Positions 16,678 to 25,134 of a stretch of DNA of 64,000 nucleotides are shown here, one piece after another. Source of the stretch: Micromonospora sp. LH3U1 (GTDB lineage Bacteria; Actinomycetota; Actinomycetes; Mycobacteriales; Micromonosporaceae); assembly GCF_028475105.1 (NCBI RefSeq), contig NZ_CP116936.1, forward strand, positions 4,773,501 to 4,837,500, written 5' to 3'. The position numbers and the translations under genes are program-made. The notes under the pieces are model-generated. The model did no database searches. It worked only from the letters and a program-made list of their open reading frames with translations, and was not told where the DNA came from. Positions within the stretch are counted from its first letter, which is position 1, and every line of letters begins with the position of its first letter.

Positions 16678-17522
16678 CCACGGTGGTGGTCACCGGCGGC
16701 ACCCGCGGCATCGGCGCCGGCCTGGTGCGCGCACTGCTGGCCCGTGGCACCCGGGTCGCGTTCTGCGGACGCAGCGCGGAGTCGGTGGCAACGGCGCTTG
16801 CCACACTGCGTTCCGAAGCCTCGGTGCCGGCCGGAGCCGAGGTGCTCGGGGTACGTGCGGACGTCACCGACCGCGCCGACGTGTCCGCGCTCTGGTCGGC
16901 CGCCGCCGAGGCGTTCGGCGGCGTCGACATCTGGATCAACAACGCGGGTACGAACCATGCGCGCCGCCCACTGTGGGAGCTGCCGCCGGCAGAGCTGGAC
17001 GGAGTGCTCGCGGCGAACCTCGGCGGGGTGGCCCGGGCCAGCGCGGTGGTGCTCGCCGCGATGATTGAGCAGGGCCGCGGCGCGCTGTGGAACATGGAGG
17101 GCTTCGGCTCCAACGGCCAGGCCCGGCCGGGGCTGACCGGGTACGGGGCATCGAAGCGCGCGGTCACCTACCTGACCGACGGGCTGGCCAAGGAGCTCGC
17201 CGCAGCCGGGGTCGGCGACAGGGTCACCGTGCACCACCTCTCCCCCGGCATCGTCGTGACCGACCTGCTCACCCACGACTACCCGCCGGACGAACTGGCG
17301 AAGGCCAAGAAGATCTTCAACATCCTCGGTGACCGGGTCGAGACGGTCACCCCGTGGCTGGCCGACCGGGTCCTCGCCGGGGGCCGCAACGGCAGCCGGG
17401 CCGCCTGGCTGACCAGCCGCAAGGCCGCCGCCCGGTTCGCCGTCGCCGGCTTCCGCAAGCGCGACCTCTTCGGCGACTCCGTCGGCGGCCCCGCGGTGAC
17501 CCGGCGCGAGCACCTGTCGTGA
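16674..17522 (+). CDS. Short-chain dehydrogenase, chlorophyll b reductase (NYC1/NOL)-like
   Basis: 282 residues; ATG overlaps the previous stop. SDR cofactor motif TGGTRGIG (7-14), DIWINNAGTN (85-94), catalytic Tyr157/Lys161 in YGASK. Several stretches parallel plant NOL/NYC1 chlorophyll b reductase as I recall it: DIWINNAGTN, WNMEGFGSNGQARPGLTGYG (plant: FNIDGAGS..), HHLSPGIVVTDLLT (plant: HNLSPGMVTTDLL) and the KIFNILGDRVETVTPWLADR block (plant: INVLAEPAEVVAEYLVP). Those enzymes reduce the 7-formyl group of chlorophyll b as the first step of its breakdown. The similarity outside generic SDR motifs makes this the most specific clue to the operon's substrate. Confidence 0.75.
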   Translation: MTTVVVTGGTRGIGAGLVRALLARGTRVAFCGRSAESVATALATLRSEASVPAGAEVLGVRADVTDRADVSALWSAAAEAFGGVDIWINNAGTNHARRPLWELPPAELDGVLAANLGGVARASAVVLAAMIEQGRGALWNMEGFGSNGQARPGLTGYGASKRAVTYLTDGLAKELAAAGVGDRVTVHHLSPGIVVTDLLTHDYPPDELAKAKKIFNILGDRVETVTPWLADRVLAGGRNGSRAAWLTSRKAAARFAVAGFRKRDLFGDSVGGPAVTRREHLS

Positions 17523-18202
17523 ACGGCAGCGACTACACCGTCGTCCTCGCGCTGGAGGACTTCGTGCCGACCGGTCTGGCGCTGGTCGGGTTCTGGATCC
17601 TCGCCGGGCTCTCCGCTCGGGTCGTGCCGCGGGTGGGTCCGGTCGCCCACGTCAGCGCCGTCCTCATCGGCCTCGGCGGCCTGGCCAAGTCGACCTGGAA
17701 GCTGCTGCTGGCCGGGTTCTCGATCGACCTGCCCTGGCTGGAGGCGGCGCTGTTCCCGCTGATGGCGGTCGGCGCGGTCGGGCTGATCTGGGGCCTGGCG
17801 AGCGCATTGCGCGGGCGCAGCCTGCCGTGGTGGCCGTTCGCCGCCGTGCTGGCCGTGACCGCCGGCGTGGCCGCCGCGTACGCCATCTTCGCCCCCATCT
17901 TCGCCCTCGCGACCACGGGCGTGACCACCATCAGCGTCCTGGCCGCGATCATCGCCGGCCGGCGGCGCGCCTGGGCCGCGGTGACGCTCTACGTCGCCGG
18001 GCTGGCCTGCGTGCTACTGCTGGTGCCGCTGCGCAACCATGCCGATCACGAAACCCTGGCCATGCAGTGGGTGGAGCAGGGCACCAACACCCTCGGCCAG
18101 GCGGCGCTGCTGGCCGCGGCGTGGCTGACCGTGCGCGCGCACCACCGGGCCTCGACCACGTCCCACCCGACCCCCGCCCAGGAAGGAGTCGTCCGCTCAT
18201 GA
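17519..18202 (+). CDS. Integral membrane protein of the operon, unknown function
   Basis: 227 residues; GTG at 17519 overlaps the SDR stop. Six to seven hydrophobic helices (for example LALVGFWILAGLSARVV, LFPLMAVGAVGLIWGLA, VTLYVAGLACVLLLVPL) with a short Ser/Thr/Pro-rich cytoplasmic tail. No family recognised. Tight coupling on both sides indicates the same pathway, perhaps a transporter or anchor for the oxygenase system. Confidence 0.7.
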   Translation: MNGSDYTVVLALEDFVPTGLALVGFWILAGLSARVVPRVGPVAHVSAVLIGLGGLAKSTWKLLLAGFSIDLPWLEAALFPLMAVGAVGLIWGLASALRGRSLPWWPFAAVLAVTAGVAAAYAIFAPIFALATTGVTTISVLAAIIAGRRRAWAAVTLYVAGLACVLLLVPLRNHADHETLAMQWVEQGTNTLGQAALLAAAWLTVRAHHRASTTSHPTPAQEGVVRS

Positions 18203-18942
18203 CCGACGCGCTCGGCTGGCGCCGCAAGTTCGGCGTCATCGCCCCGTCGACCAACACCATCGTGGAGCCGGACTTCTACCGGATGACCGTGCCCGGTGTG
18301 ACCGCGCACTTCTCCCGGATCCACATCCGCGACCAGGACCTCTCCAGCGACGGCAACTTCGAGAACCTCCTGACCCAGATCCGCGACGAGATCGGCGGGG
18401 CCTGCGAGCGGGTGCTGACCTGCGAGCCCGACTACATGGTGATGGGCATGTCCGCCGAGACGTTCTGGGGCGGCGTCGAGGGCAACCGGCAGTTCGTCGC
18501 CCAGATCAAGGCGATCACCGGGCTGGAGGTGGCGACCGGCGCGGAGGCGTGTGAGCGGGCACTGCGCCTCTACGGCGCGCGCCGCATCGGCGTGGTGACG
18601 CCGTACCAACCGATCGGCGACACGAACGTCGTGCAGTTCTTCTCCGAGATCGGCTTCGAGGTGGTCGCGATCGAGGGTCTCAAGTGCCCGACCGCGGTCT
18701 CCATCGCCCACGTTCCGGAGGACGAGTTGCGCCGGGCGCTGCTGGCCGTGGACGGCCCGGACGTGGACGCCCTGGTCCAGTGCGGCACCAACCTGTCGAT
18801 GGTCGGGCTAGCCGACGAGGCCGAACGCTGGCTCGGTAAGCCGGTGATCGCCATCAACGCGGCGACCTGGTGGATGGCGCTGCGCGAGAACGGGATCACC
18901 GACAAGGTGTACGGCGCCGGTTCCCTGCTGCGCGAGTACTGA
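18199..18942 (+). CDS. Maleate isomerase / Asp-Glu racemase-superfamily enzyme (arylmalonate decarboxylase-like)
   Basis: 247 residues; ATG overlaps the preceding stop. The start RRKFGVIAPSTNTIVEPDFY is the maleate isomerase/AMDase signature. The second catalytic Cys is present in LVQCGTNLSM (about 194-203), but the first Cys position reads MGMSAETFW, so one of the two catalytic Cys of true maleate isomerases and racemases is missing. A one-Cys active site is also seen in arylmalonate decarboxylase. It likely isomerises or decarboxylates an (alkyl)maleate-type acid. It is the last gene of the nine-gene operon. Confidence 0.75.
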   Translation: MTDALGWRRKFGVIAPSTNTIVEPDFYRMTVPGVTAHFSRIHIRDQDLSSDGNFENLLTQIRDEIGGACERVLTCEPDYMVMGMSAETFWGGVEGNRQFVAQIKAITGLEVATGAEACERALRLYGARRIGVVTPYQPIGDTNVVQFFSEIGFEVVAIEGLKCPTAVSIAHVPEDELRRALLAVDGPDVDALVQCGTNLSMVGLADEAERWLGKPVIAINAATWWMALRENGITDKVYGAGSLLREY

Positions 18943-19096
18943 GAGGGCCGTTCGGGGCTGTGCGGGGCGGGGCTGCGACGCGTTTGCAACGAACCCCAGG
19001 TCTGCGGGCGCCGGGGGTTGAGCCGAACGTCTTCTCGCACGTCTGATTCGCGACTTCCCGCTGACGTATTGCAACAGCCACACATAGCGTCACGGA

Positions 19097-20056
19097 GTGC
19101 AGCCGAACGAGTCATCCCCCGCGCAGACCTCGAGACCCCCACTGGCCCAGGTACCAACCCCGCACCCGCATCAGGCCCTGACCGCGCGTCTGGCGCACTG
19201 GTGCGCGGCCGAGCAGGTGGTCGCCGTCGTGGCGAGAGCCCTCGACACCGCGTACGGAAGGCCACTGACCGTGGCACTTCTCGAAAGCCCCGTCGGCAGC
19301 GATTACCTGCCGGCCATCAACACCATCGTCCTGTCCACGAAGTACGCCACGCCGGATCTCGCCACCGTCGCCGACAAGCTGATCCTGTACCGGTTGGCCA
19401 CGGCATTCGAACATCTCGGCGTGAACACACGCGATGCGGAGGCGCTTGAGACGTACAACGGGCGGCAGCGACGGCTGTGGCGGTTGGCGAACCCGCCCCA
19501 GGACCCGCCGCCCGCGGACGTGTACCGGTTCTACCACGGCACCAACCGATGCAACTTCTACGGCGACGGCATCCAGGTCATGGGCCTGACACCGAGCAAA
19601 GCCGGCAGCGCCATCGGCTGCAAGCGCTGGGAGAGACACGACATCGCCAGGGAGAGCAAGGACCAGGGCTGGATCACCGCTACCCTCGACTTCGACCTGG
19701 CGCTGTCCTACGCCCGGCAGCACACCGAATGGGCCATGGGGCGGAAACGCAACGAGACGACCCTGCGCGATGTCGCCGGCGAGGGCGGGCTCGTCCTCGC
19801 CTTCGACATGCCGAAGAAGGACGTCGACGGCAACGACCAGTGGCGCCAGGACAACAGCGGCGACCCGAACACCTTCCAGACCACGCAAGCGATACCGGCG
19901 AAGCGGATCCGGGTGGTGGAGGAGCTGGGCATCCCTGGGCCCTTGACGGCTCTCGCGCCACCCCCGACCTTCATCGAGGCCCCGATGGCCAAGGCGGACC
20001 CGACGCCGGGTACCAGGCGACGCGTCTACCCGACGACGACCTCCGAAGGGTCGTGA
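19097..20056 (+). CDS. ADP-ribosyltransferase-like protein (putative)
   Basis: 319 residues; GTG start. No signal peptide; a Pro-rich N terminus (1-27) precedes a helical region, and the C-terminal half has YRFYHGTNRCNFYGDGIQVMG (His147) followed by ITATLDFDLALSYARQHTEWA (Tyr206) and AIPAKRIRVVEELG. The order H-G-T, T-x-x-(6-9)-A-x-x-Y-A and an acidic/Gln-containing third strand is that of the H-Y-E/Q ADP-ribosyltransferase fold. The third catalytic residue is not certain. It does not fit the flanking catabolic operons in function or strand coupling, carries no operator and may be an insertion. Confidence 0.55.
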   Translation: MQPNESSPAQTSRPPLAQVPTPHPHQALTARLAHWCAAEQVVAVVARALDTAYGRPLTVALLESPVGSDYLPAINTIVLSTKYATPDLATVADKLILYRLATAFEHLGVNTRDAEALETYNGRQRRLWRLANPPQDPPPADVYRFYHGTNRCNFYGDGIQVMGLTPSKAGSAIGCKRWERHDIARESKDQGWITATLDFDLALSYARQHTEWAMGRKRNETTLRDVAGEGGLVLAFDMPKKDVDGNDQWRQDNSGDPNTFQTTQAIPAKRIRVVEELGIPGPLTALAPPPTFIEAPMAKADPTPGTRRRVYPTTTSEGS

Positions 20057-20123
20057 GCCCTTCGACGAACTGCCCCTCGGTCCGACGTCCTTTGACACCG
20101 ACGCGGTCGGCGACCCGCAACGG

Positions 20124-20153
20124 CGCGGGCCGGGGGCGCCTCCCCGGCCCGCG
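20124..20153. terminator. Bidirectional hairpin between convergent genes
   Basis: A perfect 12-bp stem (CGCGGGCCGGGG / CCCCGGCCCGCG) with a 6-nt loop lies between the plus-strand gene ending at 20056 and the minus-strand operon ending at 20166. It probably terminates both. Confidence 0.7.
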
Positions 20154-20165
20154 TCGTTCGCCGGT

Positions 20166-21557
20166 TCAGCTGCGTAGCAGACGGCGACGCCTCGGCAGCA
20201 CCACGACCAGACCGACACCGAGCAGGAGCGCCGCGCTCGACCAGAGCAGCATCAGCGTCGTCACGCCCCCCTCGCCCGTGGTCGGCAGCGACCCACCACC
20301 GTCGCCGTCGCCGTTGCCACCGCCTTCGCCCTCGTCGTCGGTCGCGGCCCGCGACTTCACGGTGAACTTGGCGACGATCGACGTCTCCTTCGGGCCGGCG
20401 ACCGGGTCGGCGCCGGCGTTGCACTCGGTGTCGACCTGCGGGTGATCGAAGACGATGTTGGTGACCGTCAGACTGACCAGGCCCGCCTGCGAGGTGGTGT
20501 AGGTCCCGGTCAGCGTCGCGCCGGGCAGGATGGCGAGGGCGTCGATCGCGCCGTACGCCGGGCCCTTCAGGTTCACCGTGCCGCTGCCCACCCCGCCGAC
20601 CTTGACGGTCGCCTTGGGCACCAGATCACCGGCGCCGACCGGCACCGGTCCGCTCTTCGGGCCGGCCGAGAACTTCAGGCTCACCGTCACCTTGGCACCC
20701 CGCCCGGGGTTGCTGGGCGACATGCTCAGCGTGTGCGTGGCGGTCCACGCCGAGAGGCTGCTCAGCGTCTTGCAGTTCAGCTTCACGCTCTTCGGGCCGA
20801 ACGGTTGGGCCGGCGTGTCGACCTCGTCGGTTGCCGTCGGCGGGTCGTCCGTCGCCGACGGCGGGAGCGACGGCGACGGTTTTGCGGAGGGCGACGGCGT
20901 TGCGGAGGACGACGGCGTTGCGGAGGCGGACGGGCTCGGCGGTGGGGTCGCGGTGCCGGTACCGCCGACGGTGAAGTTCTCCACGATGGAGGTCGGCACC
21001 GGTGCGGCCTTGTGGTCGCGGTCGCCGGCAGCCGAGCAGTGCGTCGTGGCCGAGGAGTTGGCGAAGGTGACCCGCCCGACGGTGAGCGTCGCCGCTCCGG
21101 CGGCGGAGGCGAAGTAGGTGCCGGTCGCGGTGATCGGGCCGAGCGGTTCCGCCGGGGCGACGGCCCGCGCGGGGTACGAGGACATCCGCAGCGTCGCGCT
21201 GCCGGAGAGCGAGCCGCCCAGGGCCAGCGTGACGTTCACCGGAACGTCACCGGCGTTCAGCCCCACCGGCCCGTTGTCGGGGCCGGTGAGCGCGGTGAGC
21301 GTGACGGTCACCGTGTCGCCGACCTTCGGCTCGGCCGGCGACTGGGTCAGGGTGAAGGTGTCCTGCCAGACAGTCGGCGAGCTGCCGGTACCGGCGTCGT
21401 TGAAGTAGAGCCGGCAGCCCAGCGTCGCGGCCGTGGGACCGATCGCCGCGGCCGGTGGCGCCGCCCGGGCGGGGACTGCCGCCGGGATCGTCAGCAGCAG
21501 CGGCGCCAGGACGAGCGCGGGCGCTGCCATCCGGACGGGGAAACGACGTCGGGTCAT
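20166..21557 (-). CDS. Secreted, sortase-type anchored surface protein (LPTTG) with duplicated beta domain
   Basis: 463 residues. Signal peptide (MTRRRFPVRMAAPALVLAPL, cleaved near ARAAP). Domain 1 begins GCRLYFNDAGTGSSP and is shared with the product at 30854. A Ser/Pro/Thr-rich linker with PSPSASATPSSS-like repeats follows, then a second related beta domain beginning KSVKLNCKTLSSL. It ends in an Asp/Glu/Gly-rich spacer, LPTTG, a hydrophobic helix and RRRRLLRS. This is the standard architecture of a cell-wall-anchored protein. It is the last gene of the uptake operon; ATG overlaps the preceding stop. Probably a surface receptor or binding protein; ligand unknown. Confidence 0.8.
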   Translation of the reverse strand: MTRRRFPVRMAAPALVLAPLLLTIPAAVPARAAPPAAAIGPTAATLGCRLYFNDAGTGSSPTVWQDTFTLTQSPAEPKVGDTVTVTLTALTGPDNGPVGLNAGDVPVNVTLALGGSLSGSATLRMSSYPARAVAPAEPLGPITATGTYFASAAGAATLTVGRVTFANSSATTHCSAAGDRDHKAAPVPTSIVENFTVGGTGTATPPPSPSASATPSSSATPSPSAKPSPSLPPSATDDPPTATDEVDTPAQPFGPKSVKLNCKTLSSLSAWTATHTLSMSPSNPGRGAKVTVSLKFSAGPKSGPVPVGAGDLVPKATVKVGGVGSGTVNLKGPAYGAIDALAILPGATLTGTYTTSQAGLVSLTVTNIVFDHPQVDTECNAGADPVAGPKETSIVAKFTVKSRAATDDEGEGGGNGDGDGGGSLPTTGEGGVTTLMLLWSSAALLLGVGLVVVLPRRRRLLRS

Positions 21558-22258
21558 GAGGACCTCCGGTTCCGGTAGGGCATCAACACGAGCAGGCCGA
21601 TGCAGAGCAACAGCAGGCCGGAGCCGACCAGCACGGTGACCGCGTACCGGTCCGGACCGGCGTTCACCGGGTTGGCGTTGACCAGCGTCGGGGCCGACGT
21701 GCCGGCGGCGCCCGCCGGCCCGGTCGAGGGTGGGGTGGTGGCGGCCGGCGTGGCCGAGGGTGCCGCCGGTGCGGCTGGGGTCGCGGACGGGGTTGCCGGT
21801 TCGGGCTTCTGCGCCGGCTTCTTGCCGAACGTCAACGTCACCGAGACCTTGTTGGCCTCGACCTGGTCGGCGTTGCCGCTCGTGGGCAGGATCTGCGCCG
21901 CGACCACGCACTCGCGCTTGGTGCAGTCGAACGCGCCGAACTTCTGGGCCAGCTTCAGGGTGACCGTGGGCAGCTTCCCGCTGCCGTCGGCGTTGACGAA
22001 CGCGGCCCCGCCGGACAGGTTGCAGTCGGTCGGTCCCTTGAAACCGGCGACGCACTGACCGACGGCGATCTGCTTCAGGTTCGGGGTGAAACCCGAACCG
22101 TTGACGATGACCTGCTGCTTGTCCGTCAGCCCGGTGGTCGCGCTGACGGTGAGGGTCGGCGCGGCGAACGCGGCCGGGGGTGCCGCCACGACGGCGAGGC
22201 CGCTGCTGGTGGCGAGCAGGGCGGCGAGCGTGAGCGCCCGGCGGCGGAAGGTTCGCAC
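21554..22258 (-). CDS. Secreted membrane-anchored surface protein (IPT-like domain)
   Basis: 234 residues from GTG 22258, preceded by CAGGAG; the longer ATG at 22327 would add residues ahead of a good signal peptide and was not chosen. Signal peptide FRRRALTLAALLATSSGLAVV, then a Cys-containing beta domain (TVSATTGLTDKQQVIVNGSGFTPN, VGQCVAGF, CTKRECVVAAQILP), a Pro/Ala/Thr-rich linker, and one C-terminal helix followed by YRNRRSS. The opening resembles IPT/neocarzinostatin-like binding domains. It is encoded between the ABC transporter and the LPTTG protein, so probably part of the same surface apparatus. Confidence 0.75.
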   Translation of the reverse strand: MRTFRRRALTLAALLATSSGLAVVAAPPAAFAAPTLTVSATTGLTDKQQVIVNGSGFTPNLKQIAVGQCVAGFKGPTDCNLSGGAAFVNADGSGKLPTVTLKLAQKFGAFDCTKRECVVAAQILPTSGNADQVEANKVSVTLTFGKKPAQKPEPATPSATPAAPAAPSATPAATTPPSTGPAGAAGTSAPTLVNANPVNAGPDRYAVTVLVGSGLLLLCIGLLVLMPYRNRRSS

Positions 22259-22323
22259 GGCGATCTCCTGACAGGTTCGGCGCAGGCCGGCACGGGCAAG
22301 TGGCGGGGCGACGCGGAGCGGGC

Positions 22324-25134
22324 TCACGACGGCACCGTCGTACGTTGAGCGGGCACGCCGGAGCGGTTGACGGCGGCGTGGTCGGTACCGAGGTAGGAGC
22401 GGACCACGTCGGGGTGGGTGCGGACCTCCTGCGGGGTGCCGTCGGCGATGACCCGGCCGCCGTCCATCGCGACCAGCCGGTCGGCGAGCCGGGCGAGCAG
22501 CGGCAGGTCGTGCTCGATGATGACCATGGTGACCCCGAGTTCGTCGTGGATCCGGCGCAGCACCTCGCCCAGCGCGACGCCGTCGGTCTGGGACACTCCC
22601 GATGAGGGCTCGTCGAGCAGCAGCAGCGCCGGCTCCAGCGCCAGCAGGCAGGTGATCTCGACGATCCGGCGGGTACCGGTGGACAGTTCCCCGACCAACC
22701 GATCGGCGAGCGGGGCCAGGCCCATCAGCGTGACGAGTTCCTCGGCCCGGTGGCGTTTGGCCTGGTCCGGGGCGGTGGCACCAAGAGCTGCGGCGACGAG
22801 GCTCGTCGGCGCGGTCCGTTCACCGGCCACCATGACGGTCTCCAGCACCGTCATGGTGGCGAAGAGCCGGGCGTCCTGGAACGAGCGCACCAGCCCGAGA
22901 CCGGCCCGCCGCTGCGGCGACAGCCCGGTGACCGGGCGGCCGGCGAACAGGACCGCGCCCCGGTCCGGGCGGGTGAAGCCGGCAATGATTTCGAACAGGG
23001 TGGTCTTGCCGGCGCCGTTCGGGCCGATGATGCCGACCACCTCGCCGGCGGCGACGTCCAGGCTGGCCCCGGCGACGGCCCGCACGCCGCCGAAGGAGCG
23101 GGCCACCTCCCGCACCGAGAGCAGCGGCTCGCCGGTCGCACCCGGTCGCAGTGGGACGGTGCGCGGCGGCAGCGTGATCGGGCCACCGGAGCTGGCGGCC
23201 TGCGCCGGCCCGGCCATCTCATCGGTGGCGGACGGTACCGGTGCGTCGCGGCCGCGGGCGATCAGCGCGGCGATCCGGTCACGCAGCCACAGCACCGGCC
23301 CGCCGAGTCCGGCCGGCAGCGCGATCACCACGACCAGCCAGACCAGGGTCAGCGCGGCCTGGCCGATGATGTCCAGTTCCAGGAATCCGGGTACGCCGAC
23401 GATCAGGAACGCCCCGAGCAGCGGGCCGCCCAGCAGCGTGATCCCGCCGACCACCACGGTGGCGACGACGTCGATGCTGGCCGAGGCCGGGAACGTGTTC
23501 ACGGTGAGCTGGGTCTGCCCGTGGCCGATCACCGCCCCGCCGAGACCGGCAAGCGCGCCCGCGACCGCGTACGCCTGCAGGACCCGCATCGGCACCGCGA
23601 CGGTGAACGCGCGGGCGGCGTCGGCGTTGTCGCGCAGCGCCACCAGGATCCGCCCGAAGGCACCGGCGCGCAGGTTGGCGGTGACCCACAGGCCGAGCAG
23701 CAGCGCCACCAGCGCGAACAGGTAGTAGTCGGTGGCCAGGTCGAAGGTGTGGCCGAGGATGCGCGGCTTGGGCACCTGCGCGCCATCGCCGAGCAGCCAA
23801 CCCTGCCGCAGCAGGAACGTGCTGGTGGCCAGCGCGAAGGCGAGCGTGGTGACGGCGAGGGCGAGCCCGCGCAGGCGCAGCGCCGGCACGCCGACCGCGA
23901 CTGCGGCCAGCGCCGCCGCCGCGCAGCCGGCGAGGATCCCCAGGAACAGGTTGCCGGTCCGCACGGAGACCTGCACCGACACCGCGGCGCCGATGCCAGC
24001 GAACGCGAACTGGCCCAGGGACAGCTCGCCGGCCACGCCGGTGACCAGCCCGATCGACAGGCCGACCAGGGTGAAGCCGATGATCGCGATGAGCACCGAG
24101 GCGGTCTCATTGCTGATCACGAAGGCCAGCACGGCGGCGACGGCGAAGCCCACCCCGGCGACGACCCGGCCCAGGTTGCGCAGCAGCCAGACCCGCTGGT
24201 ACGCGGCGGGCAGCGGCGGCGCGCCGATCCGGCCCCAGCCGCCGTCCTCGCCGTCGCGGCGCGCGCGGACCGGCTGGGCCAGCAGCGCGACCAGGATGAC
24301 CGCGACCAGGGCCAGCTCGACGAGGCCGCCGCTGGACTGACCGGACAGCAGGATCTGCTCCCCCACCCCGATGCCCAGCGAGGCGCCGAACGCGATCGGG
24401 ACGGAGGAGAACCGGGCGATCACCGCGCCGGCGAGGCCCCGCACCAGCAGGGCCGGGCCGAGCGACTCAATCGACTGGGTGCCCTGGGTTGGCGCCATGA
24501 GGATCGCCGAGAAGGCGGCCACAGCACCGGCGATCGACCAGGCCAGGGTCGCCATCCGGGCCGCGGTGACGCCGTTGAGGGTGGCCGCGTCGGGGGCATC
24601 GGCGGCGGCCCGGATCGCCAGCCCGAACCGGCTGCGCTTGAGAAACATGGCGAGCCCGACCAGCAGCACCGGAGTGAGCAGCAGCATCGCGGTGAACGCC
24701 GGGCCGACCGGGGTGTTGCCGATGGTGAACGACGGCATGCCGGGCGGCGCCGGGAACGCCGGGCCGCTGGCCCCCGAGCTGTTCACCAGCAGGGCGAGCA
24801 CGAGCACGAACTGGGACAGCCCGAGGGTGGCGATCATGCCGATCACCCGGGGCCGGTGCCGCAGCCGGCGGACCACGCTCAGCTCGATCGCGCCGGAGAC
24901 CGCGGCGGCGGCGAGCATCCCGACCGGCAGGGCGAGCCAGTACGGCAGCACCCCGTCACCGACCAGCCGGCCGAGCACGGCGGCGCCGAACACCCCGACC
25001 GCGCCGTGTGCGAAGTTGACGAACCGGCTGGACCGGTAGACCAGCACCAGCCCGACCGCCAGCAGCCCGTACGTGAGGCCGGTGAACAGGCCCAGCACGA
25101 TGCGGTCCGGGCCGACGTCGAAACCGCCGATCAT
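22324..25134 (-). CDS. Fused LivH-LivM-LivG ABC transporter protein
   Basis: 936 residues combining three normally separate subunits: a LivH-like permease (about 5-290; GLTYGLLAVGLVLVYRSSRFVNFAHGA), a LivM-like permease (about 330-640; GFTLVGLSIGLVTGVAGELSLGQFAFAGIGA) and a LivG-like ATPase (about 680-915). The ATPase has Walker A GPNGAGKTT, Walker B LLLLDEPSSG and the H-switch IIEHD. The ABC signature reads ELSTGTRR rather than LSGGQ or LSYGQ. It imports a branched-chain-amino-acid-like, aromatic or organic-acid substrate. It starts overlapping the upstream LivF fusion gene. Confidence 0.85.
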   Translation of the reverse strand: MIGGFDVGPDRIVLGLFTGLTYGLLAVGLVLVYRSSRFVNFAHGAVGVFGAAVLGRLVGDGVLPYWLALPVGMLAAAAVSGAIELSVVRRLRHRPRVIGMIATLGLSQFVLVLALLVNSSGASGPAFPAPPGMPSFTIGNTPVGPAFTAMLLLTPVLLVGLAMFLKRSRFGLAIRAAADAPDAATLNGVTAARMATLAWSIAGAVAAFSAILMAPTQGTQSIESLGPALLVRGLAGAVIARFSSVPIAFGASLGIGVGEQILLSGQSSGGLVELALVAVILVALLAQPVRARRDGEDGGWGRIGAPPLPAAYQRVWLLRNLGRVVAGVGFAVAAVLAFVISNETASVLIAIIGFTLVGLSIGLVTGVAGELSLGQFAFAGIGAAVSVQVSVRTGNLFLGILAGCAAAALAAVAVGVPALRLRGLALAVTTLAFALATSTFLLRQGWLLGDGAQVPKPRILGHTFDLATDYYLFALVALLLGLWVTANLRAGAFGRILVALRDNADAARAFTVAVPMRVLQAYAVAGALAGLGGAVIGHGQTQLTVNTFPASASIDVVATVVVGGITLLGGPLLGAFLIVGVPGFLELDIIGQAALTLVWLVVVIALPAGLGGPVLWLRDRIAALIARGRDAPVPSATDEMAGPAQAASSGGPITLPPRTVPLRPGATGEPLLSVREVARSFGGVRAVAGASLDVAAGEVVGIIGPNGAGKTTLFEIIAGFTRPDRGAVLFAGRPVTGLSPQRRAGLGLVRSFQDARLFATMTVLETVMVAGERTAPTSLVAAALGATAPDQAKRHRAEELVTLMGLAPLADRLVGELSTGTRRIVEITCLLALEPALLLLDEPSSGVSQTDGVALGEVLRRIHDELGVTMVIIEHDLPLLARLADRLVAMDGGRVIADGTPQEVRTHPDVVRSYLGTDHAAVNRSGVPAQRTTVPS

